From an uncultured Collinsella sp. (GTDB lineage Bacteria; Actinomycetota; Coriobacteriia; Coriobacteriales; Coriobacteriaceae): a stretch of 50,486 nucleotides of DNA. Below, in pieces: positions 15,843 to 22,496 of this stretch. Position 1 is the first letter of the stretch; each line of letters opens with the position of its first letter. Location: contig CAAEOL010000010.1 in the NCBI GenBank assembly GCA_900757595.1, forward strand, positions 1 to 50,486. Direction: 5' to 3'. A program made the translations under genes and the position numbers. Below the pieces are notes generated by a model, which saw only the letters and a list, made by a program, of their open reading frames with translations, did not search any database and was not told the DNA's origin.

Positions 15843-17474
15843 CTACAGCTCAATCACTTCGTCGCAAGCCTCAAGCAACTCGGGATCATGCGAGACAACA
15901 ACCACTATATGATCCTCTTTCTTCTGTTGCAGAATATCAATGAACGCTGACCTACTCGCTCCGTCAAGCGCCGACGTCGGTTCATCGAATAACATGACGG
16001 GTGAGTCCTTAAGCAATACACGAATAATCGCAATCTTCTGCTTCTCACCACCCGATATATTATGGTTTTGCTCGTCCAGCACCCCATCAAGACCATTGGG
16101 AAGTGTTGAGACCAGTTTGGTCAGACCAAACTGGTCTACAAGTCGCCCGACTTCAAGAATTTGACAATTATCGCCCGCGAGTAGCGTCAGATTCTCTCTG
16201 AGTGTTCCGTTAACGATATCAGGTTCTTGCTCGGCAATACCAACGACATACGAGCGTAGATTTATAGAATCAATCTGGCTCAAATCAACCTCGTCATAAG
16301 CAATAGTCCCAACGCAATCATCGGGATATAGACCAGCTATGCCATCGAGAAGCGTGCTTTTCCCGCTTCCGTTTGCGCCCGACACGCCGTATAAGACTCC
16401 TCGATTAAGCGAGATGAGCTCTGGATAATCTATGATTCGATCGGTATCAGGGCGACAAATCGACAGGCCCTTGCACACAAGTGAAACAGGAGAACCAATG
16501 CGGACAGAACCGTTCGCCTCTTCATCCATTGCCCAAAGGCGCTTAAGGCGTTGGGCGCTCACCTTGCTCGCCTGGTAGCTTTTGCCCCAAGAAAGCAAGT
16601 TCACCAGAGCGGAATTGGCGCTCGAATAATAGCTCAATGCCGTCAGCAGAAAACCAACCGGCATTTTACCTGCGACAATCTCACAGCCTCCAATCGCGAG
16701 CAAACAGAACTGCGCAAAGGAAAAAATCAACTGATTCGCAAGTTCGAACCGTGATCCGGCTTTTTGGTTAGCCAATATAGCTGGATAAAGACCATCGAAA
16801 GCCTTCTGCAGCCTCAAGGAATAGAAATCAAATAATGAATGGCGACGAAGAAAGGAGACGCTCTCCAGCTGGCTCTGGAGAGTCCCATAGAAAGCAGCGG
16901 TCTTTTCTTGAAACTCAAAGCCTCGATTGAACAGCAGCCCGCTAAACAATCGATAAACTACTGCCCCCGTAACGATGCAGGCTAGACAGGCAATCGCCAT
17001 CGCAATGTTTATATTCATCAACATAATCAAGGAACAGATAATCGTTGCAACACCGCCAATGATATTTGACGCCGATGTTATTCCGAATATTATGAGGTCG
17101 TTTGAATCGTGATTGATTTGCTGATTATAATAGCCCGCATCAAATCCGATGAAAAACTTCCGGGGCAAACGCTTGACGTGTTCAAGTGTGTCAGCGTTAA
17201 GTTGATATCCCGCATGCGCTTGAAGGTCGACATAGATTAGGGAAGTCCAATAGGCCAACACCGAACCCACAATGGCGACCACGCCAATCGCGAAAATACA
17301 TAAGACTAGCGTCCGCAAACTAATACCGAGGACATTTTTTGCCGCCAGCACATTTACAGTCAGTCCCAACAGATATGGTTCAGCAAGGCTGCACAGCTGA
17401 GACAAGACATCGAGAAGCAGATAGACATAAAGCCTTGGCTTATGGAGGAGATATATCTTCCAAAATCTAAACAT
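15843..17474 (-). CDS. Fused permease-ATPase ABC exporter of the RiPP cluster
   Basis: 544 residues from the ATG at 17474, preceded by GAGG; it overlaps the radical SAM gene by 8 nt. The first 310 residues hold about six membrane helices (type IV ABC exporter fold). The ATPase has GANGSGKS (Walker A), ISGGEKQK (signature) and PVMLFDEPTSALD (Walker B and D-loop). There is no N-terminal C39 peptidase domain, so it cannot process a leader itself. It is probably the exporter for the modified peptide made by this cluster (inference from position). It is the last gene of the cluster, and its low G+C sets it apart from the flanks. Confidence 0.87.
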   Translation of the reverse strand: MFRFWKIYLLHKPRLYVYLLLDVLSQLCSLAEPYLLGLTVNVLAAKNVLGISLRTLVLCIFAIGVVAIVGSVLAYWTSLIYVDLQAHAGYQLNADTLEHVKRLPRKFFIGFDAGYYNQQINHDSNDLIIFGITSASNIIGGVATIICSLIMLMNINIAMAIACLACIVTGAVVYRLFSGLLFNRGFEFQEKTAAFYGTLQSQLESVSFLRRHSLFDFYSLRLQKAFDGLYPAILANQKAGSRFELANQLIFSFAQFCLLAIGGCEIVAGKMPVGFLLTALSYYSSANSALVNLLSWGKSYQASKVSAQRLKRLWAMDEEANGSVRIGSPVSLVCKGLSICRPDTDRIIDYPELISLNRGVLYGVSGANGSGKSTLLDGIAGLYPDDCVGTIAYDEVDLSQIDSINLRSYVVGIAEQEPDIVNGTLRENLTLLAGDNCQILEVGRLVDQFGLTKLVSTLPNGLDGVLDEQNHNISGGEKQKIAIIRVLLKDSPVMLFDEPTSALDGASRSAFIDILQQKKEDHIVVVVSHDPELLEACDEVIEL

Positions 17475-18753
17475 CGTGATTTGCCTCATGCGAATACTGA
17501 TAATTACAAGCCAACCGCATTCTCTGCCTGGCATTGAATTTAACGCTCGCGCATTTTCTCTGGCCCTCCATCGCGGCGTGGGGACATCCGCCCATACAAG
17601 CCGGAAACATTACACACTCGCCACATACTGGGTCGTTTGGTAAATACTCCATCCATTTCAAATAGTTCGAATTAGCTTTCACACCTTCTCGAACATTTCC
17701 AACGGCGCACTCGCCCTTGCCAACCTCATCCCAACATTTAAAAAGTCTACCAAGCGGATCGATGACAAACGAATTAAGGGAAACCGCACAGCAGACGCCT
17801 GGTTCATACGGCGTAAACGGAATAACGTTGAATCCGCGCTCGCTAGCTTTATCCATAAAGAACGTTTCAACTTGAGAGAATCCACGCTGAGAAAAACAAT
17901 GAATGTCATTTGAGCAAGTATCGTTAACATTGTCGACCGCAGCAAGATAAATCGCGACTTTACCGCGAAGCCCTTTAGCGTCAAGCTCGTCAATCAACGC
18001 ATCGACCTCTTTGCTATTGGACTCATCGACATTCACGCGAATGGTAATCTGAAGAACATCGGCACATGAGATGATATTGTCGATAATGGCATCATATGTC
18101 GGACGACCGTCGGCCGGGACCCTCCGCGAATCATGATCCCTCTTTGAGCCATCAATAGTGATTTGAACCGAACCGATCTGACAATCAGCAAGCTTCTGAG
18201 CAATTTCTCGCGTCAGGAGATATCCGTTCGTTACCATTCCGGCAGAATAAGTGGCGCCTGGCCTAATCGCTCCTCTCAGTTCTTTTGTCAGTCGCTCAAT
18301 CATATCCACGCAAAGTAAGGGCTCGCCTCCATACCAGTCAACGTGAAGATCGTTGATCCCGGAATAGCCGGAACGCACAAACGTTGCGACATCCGTCATT
18401 GTTTCCTTTGACATAGTGGGGTGCGAGCAGCCCTTTTCATAGCAGTAGGGGCACCTAAAGTTGCACGCCAGCGTTGGAGCAATCGTCAGTCCTAAATTGT
18501 CATTTGCAAACCTTGCCGACAGGCTCTCGAGCATCAACAGTCGCCGCTCGTCAACATCGTCGTCTACCAACATGCCGCCTATCTTAAGGGCCTCTTCGAA
18601 ATCACCATCTAAGGCAGCGGCACCCTTGCGAAATAAATTCAGTTTATTCATGTGCGCAGCGTCAAGGTCGAGAACACCACCAGACCGGGTATTGTAGATA
18701 GTAATCCCGTTCACATCGTTCTCTTCAATAACGTTAAATTCAGACTCTTTCAT
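17467..18753 (-). CDS. Radical SAM/SPASM peptide maturase
   Basis: 428 residues. The radical SAM cluster motif is C97-x3-C101-x2-C104 (CNFRCPYC), followed by WYGGEPLL and the strand MVTNGYLL. The first 80 residues (GITIYNTRSGGVLDL...) resemble the N-terminal peptide-recognition region of RiPP maturases. A SPASM-type C-terminus offers Cys at 321/322, 340, 349, 377, 380, 386, 390 and 401 for auxiliary Fe-S clusters (CGEC...CMGGC). Such enzymes make thioether or carbon-carbon crosslinks in ribosomal peptides (established for the class). The start directly follows the upstream stop (TAAATG). The likely substrate is the Cys-rich peptide at 21180-21293. Confidence 0.93.
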   Translation of the reverse strand: MKESEFNVIEENDVNGITIYNTRSGGVLDLDAAHMNKLNLFRKGAAALDGDFEEALKIGGMLVDDDVDERRLLMLESLSARFANDNLGLTIAPTLACNFRCPYCYEKGCSHPTMSKETMTDVATFVRSGYSGINDLHVDWYGGEPLLCVDMIERLTKELRGAIRPGATYSAGMVTNGYLLTREIAQKLADCQIGSVQITIDGSKRDHDSRRVPADGRPTYDAIIDNIISCADVLQITIRVNVDESNSKEVDALIDELDAKGLRGKVAIYLAAVDNVNDTCSNDIHCFSQRGFSQVETFFMDKASERGFNVIPFTPYEPGVCCAVSLNSFVIDPLGRLFKCWDEVGKGECAVGNVREGVKANSNYLKWMEYLPNDPVCGECVMFPACMGGCPHAAMEGQRKCASVKFNARQRMRLACNYQYSHEANHDV

Positions 18754-19563
18754 TTATATGCTCCGTTTTCTGATGGCACCCTTGATGGCCCAACAAAGTC
18801 CAAGGATGACAATGGGGGCGACTGTTGCCAGCACTACAAATAGCAACGTCCCCGGCACGATGAATTGAATTGATCGCGGGGACGCAAGGGTTGCGAGCCA
18901 TGTCAAGTGCAGTGGCATATTTGCATTCCCGTACCCCAAATAAAGCAGCAAGATGATGAACGATAGAACGAACGCGCCATTTCCAAAGAGCGAGATGGCC
19001 AGAACGAGCAGCAGACATAACGTTGTGCAAATCAAGGTAGCAAGGGACAGTCGAAGTAGAAACTCTCCGATCACATCCATCGTCATTCCTATGCCACACG
19101 CACTTTGGACCACACTAACGAGTATCGAAAAGAGGACAAAACCACCGACAAGCGCGACAATCGAGACAAGAGTCCTTGCAACCAACAACTGTATTGTTTG
19201 CATTCCCCTTGCATAGGAAGCAAGCCATTGAGATCCTGTTATCGGGGTTCGAAACGCATAGCCGATGACGAGAACAGCAACAATAGGGAAGAACAAAGAG
19301 TGAGCAAGCGGTGCCACAGTGGAAAGGTAGCGAGCTCCATCCTTAACGAGGTCTCCCGGAATTCCTTTAAAACCATATTGTGGGTTTGGAAAGAAGCCCA
19401 TGATGCCGTCGCCAAGCCAATCGCTCGTTCCGTAGGCTCTCCATGGTTCAAATGATACTGAATAAAGCAATGCGAGCACGAAACCTGCCACAATCAGCAG
19501 AAGAGGCGTTTTGCTCTTCATAACTCGATAGGCTTCAGCCTTGATCATTTCTTTGTAGCGCAT
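18754..19563 (-). CDS. ABC-2-type permease subunit (second)
   Basis: 269 residues from the ATG at 19563, preceded by GGAGGGGG. The N-terminus MRYKEMIKAEAYRVMKSK and about six hydrophobic segments fit a BcrB/NatB-like ABC-2 permease. It follows the first permease by 2 nt and shares with it the opening pattern (acidic/basic helix, then ...YGTSD.G.G.. in an extracellular loop), so the two are probably paralogues. With the ATPase at 20347-21075 it should form a transporter of the kind used for self-immunity or export (inference). Confidence 0.82.
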   Translation of the reverse strand: MRYKEMIKAEAYRVMKSKTPLLLIVAGFVLALLYSVSFEPWRAYGTSDWLGDGIMGFFPNPQYGFKGIPGDLVKDGARYLSTVAPLAHSLFFPIVAVLVIGYAFRTPITGSQWLASYARGMQTIQLLVARTLVSIVALVGGFVLFSILVSVVQSACGIGMTMDVIGEFLLRLSLATLICTTLCLLLVLAISLFGNGAFVLSFIILLLYLGYGNANMPLHLTWLATLASPRSIQFIVPGTLLFVVLATVAPIVILGLCWAIKGAIRKRSI

Positions 19564-19565
19564 TT

Positions 19566-20369
19566 TTACCCCCTCCTCGTTTTGATCCCCATGGCCCCAA
19601 GCCACAACGAAACAACGGTGCAAATAACAGCGAACAGAATGATCTGGTTAATAGTTAGGCCTTGAAAGCACAGATTTCCAAGATGGCGTAGGTATGGTCC
19701 GACGGAGAGCCACCAGGGAATTTGCGTCGATGCGTGATTGGAAAAGACCGCCAGCGTATATTCATCGGAGGCAAGCAGCGTCCCGACCAACACCAACATA
19801 ATGCTAAGCGGTGCATTTCTAAGTAAATAGAAAACTGCCATCGACTGAGCCACCAATGCGGCCATAATTAGATCAATCAAAAGCAACACGGGCAGGTATC
19901 GATTAAGAAACACTTGCCCGTCCACATAGCAGCCAAGCGGAGATTTGAAGAGAGTGAATCCCGAAAACAGGCTAAACGCTGTTGAGGTTGCAATCGTCAG
20001 AACAAGCCACTTTGCGACAACGGCCTTTGCTATACCCACGCCTTTTGCATACGTCACTTCTGAAGACCTGCTTTGATAATCCATAGCACAGGAAATAACA
20101 ATGCATCCTACTAGAACGAAAAACCACTCGTAGGTCATGAATAGTGCCGTCCGAACCGCCGAACCAGCCGGATCACTCTTGTCGAGGATGTTTGCAAAGA
20201 AACCAATCTGTTTGCCAACTCCCCCTAAATCAGATGTTCCATAAGTTCCGTACATATTTGGATTACAGACATCTTTAACAATCCAAATTCCCCAGATCAA
20301 CAACACGAAAAAGGCTGGGTTTCTGAGCAATCGGCGGGCTTCGCATCTAATCAGTCGCATAAGTTGCAT
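19566..20369 (-). CDS. ABC-2-type permease subunit (first)
   Basis: 267 residues. It starts MQLMRLIRCEARRLLRNPAFF, a cytoplasmic basic helix typical of ABC-2 permeases, then about six membrane segments. The ATG at 20369 has GGAGG 6 nt upstream and overlaps the ATPase gene by 23 nt, indicating coupled translation. A loop motif TYGTSDLGG recurs in the next permease. Probable partner of the ATPase in an efflux or immunity complex. Confidence 0.82.
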   Translation of the reverse strand: MQLMRLIRCEARRLLRNPAFFVLLIWGIWIVKDVCNPNMYGTYGTSDLGGVGKQIGFFANILDKSDPAGSAVRTALFMTYEWFFVLVGCIVISCAMDYQSRSSEVTYAKGVGIAKAVVAKWLVLTIATSTAFSLFSGFTLFKSPLGCYVDGQVFLNRYLPVLLLIDLIMAALVAQSMAVFYLLRNAPLSIMLVLVGTLLASDEYTLAVFSNHASTQIPWWLSVGPYLRHLGNLCFQGLTINQIILFAVICTVVSLWLGAMGIKTRRG

Positions 20370-21075
20370 TATCTGCCTCCCCGATCAAATCCAAAAACCG
20401 CTTTTCCAAACTACTATTTTTATAGGAATTCTCTTCCTTAACGAGAAGTCTGCCTTGATGGAGAAAAGCGAAAGATGTCGCGACTTTCTCCAGTTCATCT
20501 AGGTTATGGCTTGAAATGAGCACCGTTTTATCCCGCCTGTCCTTCAATGACAGCAGAAGATCGCGCACCTCGATCACGCCCACTGGATCGAGCCCGTTAA
20601 TCGGTTCATCCATGATGAGTAGTCGCGGGTTACCCAGAAGAGCCGTTCCAATGTCCAGGCGGCGCTTCATGCCGAGCGAGTATTGTTTTACCGATACATC
20701 TGCTGCATTTTCTAGACCAACGGCAGCAAGCACTCGATTGACTTCACTTTTCGGCAGTCCCCACTCGATACAGCGTGAGGTCAAGTTTTCTCGACCGGTT
20801 AAGTTCAAGAATGCCCCACAGCCGTCGGGGACGAATCCGATATTTCTGCGTGCTTTTGCCAGACTTGTTCTCCCAGACTCGCCGAAAAAACTGACTGAGC
20901 CTTTTGTTGCCTTTAGCAAGCCGAGGAGAATATCGATCAATGTACTCTTCCCCGCGCCGTTCTCTCCAACGAGAGCGCACACTTCACCCTCAGCTATATC
21001 AAATGAAACATCAGACAACGCCCAGTTTTTGCCGTAGCGCTTTGATAGATCCTTGATTGAAATCGCATTACCCAT
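20347..21075 (-). CDS. ABC transporter ATP-binding protein of the RiPP cluster
   Basis: 242 residues. Walker A GENGAGKSTL, Q-loop region RRNIGFVPD, signature YSLGMKRRL and Walker B LLIMDEPINGLDP are intact. This is the CcmA/BcrA-like type that pairs with ABC-2 permeases, which follow immediately. It lies 104 nt after the peptide gene, beyond a strong terminator, so read-through probably sets its level. Confidence 0.92.
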   Translation of the reverse strand: MGNAISIKDLSKRYGKNWALSDVSFDIAEGEVCALVGENGAGKSTLIDILLGLLKATKGSVSFFGESGRTSLAKARRNIGFVPDGCGAFLNLTGRENLTSRCIEWGLPKSEVNRVLAAVGLENAADVSVKQYSLGMKRRLDIGTALLGNPRLLIMDEPINGLDPVGVIEVRDLLLSLKDRRDKTVLISSHNLDELEKVATSFAFLHQGRLLVKEENSYKNSSLEKRFLDLIGEADNATYATD

Positions 21076-21092
21076 GTCTCATGAACCTCATT

Positions 21093-21140
21093 AAAAAAAG
21101 GCAGCGCGGCCGACGGATGGCAGTTATCGACCACGCTGCT
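21093..21140 (-). terminator. Strong intrinsic terminator between peptide gene and transporter genes
   Basis: On the minus strand GCAGCGTGGTCGA (21139-21127) pairs with TCGGCCGCGCTGC (21113-21101), with two G-U pairs, and is followed by seven T residues (21099-21093). It lies between the precursor stop and the ABC ATPase start. Such an arrangement gives abundant short precursor mRNA and less of the downstream genes (inference). Confidence 0.9.
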
Positions 21141-21179
21141 TACCCTCTGCTGTCTTAACCAGCATTAACGTTCGCCTTG

Positions 21180-21293
21180 CTAGAAATGAACATATACGCC
21201 AAAACAGCTACAGCGCGAACACGGGTGGTAATTGCGGCAGCCACCACTGCCACCACCCTGCACGTTGCTGCATGGATCGATTACCCAGTTCAT
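21180..21293 (-). CDS. Putative RiPP precursor peptide, Gly/Cys-rich, 37 aa
   Basis: The start ATG at 21293 has a near-perfect AAAGGAGG site 5 nt upstream; the stop TAG is at 21182-21180. The peptide opens MNWVIDPC; Cys residues are at 8, 19, 25, 28 and 30. A Gly-rich stretch QGGGSGG (12-18) divides an N-terminal part from a Cys-rich C-terminal part (CRNYHPCSRCSCFG, 19-32) ending in aromatic/aliphatic residues. It has its own promoter and terminator and lies ahead of a radical SAM/SPASM enzyme and transporters. This is the expected layout for a crosslinked peptide pathway. Cleavage within or after the Gly-rich stretch is possible but no protease is encoded here. I do not recognise the family with certainty; Cys-rich clostridial radical-SAM peptides are the nearest analogy I know. 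Confidence 0.82.
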   Translation of the reverse strand: MNWVIDPCSNVQGGGSGGCRNYHPCSRCSCFGVYVHF

Positions 21294-21332
21294 AATTACC
21301 TCCTTTCGATTTATCGTCTGTTTTAATACTCC

Positions 21333-21364
21333 GTTATCGTATATCGATAACCTTATGTTTTCAA
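21333..21364 (-). promoter_or_regulatory. Promoter of the peptide gene with overlapping operator palindrome
   Basis: On the minus strand TTGAAA (21364-21359) is followed after 17 bp by TACGAT (21341-21336), good -35/-10 boxes. A perfect inverted repeat GTTATCG-5 bp-CGATAAC (21333-21351) covers the -10 region, so binding would block transcription. The XRE-type protein encoded just upstream is a candidate ligand (inference). The start codon follows about 40 bases downstream. Confidence 0.75.
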
Positions 21365-21383
21365 GAACTATTTTTCGAATAAT

Positions 21384-21422
21384 ATAAGGCTCCTACCGAT
21401 CGTTTGCGGCAGGAGCCTTGCA
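21384..21422 (-). terminator. Hairpin terminator after the XRE regulator
   Basis: AAGGCTCCTGCCG (minus, 21419-21407) pairs with CGGTAGGAGCCTT (21398-21386), then ATATTATT. It separates the regulator gene from the peptide gene promoter. Confidence 0.7.
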
Positions 21423-21462
21423 TGTATACGTGTTTGTCTTCTTGTCTTCTTATTCTGTTTTG

Positions 21463-21789
21463 TTATTCCTTAGAAAGATCTACTACGTAAACCTCTGTGG
21501 GCAACATCTCGGAGGGGTCGGAATTGCGTCTTTGCAAAATCTTATTCCGCGCACGCGCGATGGTAAGTTCCTCAAGTTCTATTTCACTCACGCGACGGAT
21601 CAAATCTCCCGGCTGACAATCCAACTCAACACAGATATCGAGCAATGTCTTCAAGCGTATGGCCTTAATTTTTGCATTACGGATTTTAGAAATGTTAGCT
21701 GGCGTATGCCCAGTCGCTCTTATTAGATCGGCATTTGTTTTCCCGGTCTTAAGCAAAAGTGTCTCAACCTCAATAATGAGATAATCCAT
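21463..21789 (-). CDS. XRE-family (YozG-like) transcriptional regulator
   Basis: 108 residues from the ATG at 21789, with AGGTGA upstream. The N-terminal Cro/CI HTH reads VETLLLKTGKTNADLIRATGHTPANISKIRNAKIKAIRLKTLLDICVELDCQPGDLI, the short type often paired with a DUF2975 membrane protein. The C-terminal 40 residues are charged. It follows the DUF2975-like gene by 10 nt, so they are co-transcribed. It lies just upstream of the peptide gene and may regulate it. Confidence 0.82.
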   Translation of the reverse strand: MDYLIIEVETLLLKTGKTNADLIRATGHTPANISKIRNAKIKAIRLKTLLDICVELDCQPGDLIRRVSEIELEELTIARARNKILQRRNSDPSEMLPTEVYVVDLSKE

Positions 21790-21799
21790 GGTCAATCAC

Positions 21800-22369
21800 C
21801 TAGACCAAATCATCGGACTGGGACTGCAAAAGCGCCCCATAGCGCCAGAAGATCGACAAAGCGAAAGCAACCATCATTGCAATGATGGATCCCACATCCA
21901 AAGTGACGCCTGAGTCACCAATCTGAAGGAGAGCGGAATTCATACGACAGCTCAACATACAATTCCCCATCATTATTTTTAAATCGCTGCCAATCTGTAA
22001 GGAGCCCATCACAGCATTAATTGCAAATAGGCAAGCAATAACGGCAATCATCCGTGCATGTGGAATAGTAAAAGGCGATTGACGACGGGCGACATCGAAG
22101 CTGATGCTTAACAATGTAAACTCCCCTGCAAGGAGCAAAACCGCCCATAGCGCCAAGTTTGGAAGCGCGATGCTGCCACCCTCACCAAGCTCAACGACCC
22201 CCTCGATTACCACTGCGCCATTCAAAATGCTATGGCATGCAACAACAAATGCCGAACCAAAGACGGCGATGGTAGCGATGGCTATAAGTGCCAGCACGAC
22301 ACAAAGAACCATTCCGATTTTTCTCATGTTATCGAACGACATCTCAATTCTTTGAGCGCGATTCGCCAT
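21800..22369 (-). CDS. DUF2975-like four-helix membrane protein
   Basis: 189 residues from the ATG at 22369, preceded by AAAGGAG. Four hydrophobic segments are visible (about 19-42, 65-85, 100-122, 150-175), with the motif FDVARRQSPFTIPHARMI between helices 2 and 3, resembling the SPF...N segment seen in DUF2975 proteins. It pairs with the following YozG-like regulator, a combination common in Firmicutes and Actinobacteria. Function is unknown; membrane sensing or regulator sequestration is conceivable. Confidence 0.72.
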   Translation of the reverse strand: MANRAQRIEMSFDNMRKIGMVLCVVLALIAIATIAVFGSAFVVACHSILNGAVVIEGVVELGEGGSIALPNLALWAVLLLAGEFTLLSISFDVARRQSPFTIPHARMIAVIACLFAINAVMGSLQIGSDLKIMMGNCMLSCRMNSALLQIGDSGVTLDVGSIIAMMVAFALSIFWRYGALLQSQSDDLV

Positions 22370-22438
22370 AGTAACTCCTTTTGCCATCCAGCAGATCTTA
22401 TTCAATTATTTTATCGTTACCGGAAACTCTTCTCTACA

Positions 22439-22472
22439 AGAAAAGGGGCGCTCCCTCATCGGGAACGCCCCC
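22439..22472 (-). terminator. Terminator of clpC
   Basis: Minus-strand stem GGGGCGTTCCC (22471-22461) with GGGAGCGCCCC (22455-22445), then TTTTCTTG. It begins 25 nt after the clpC stop. Confidence 0.85.
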
Positions 22473-22496
22473 ATCATGCATGGTTATATTCAATCC

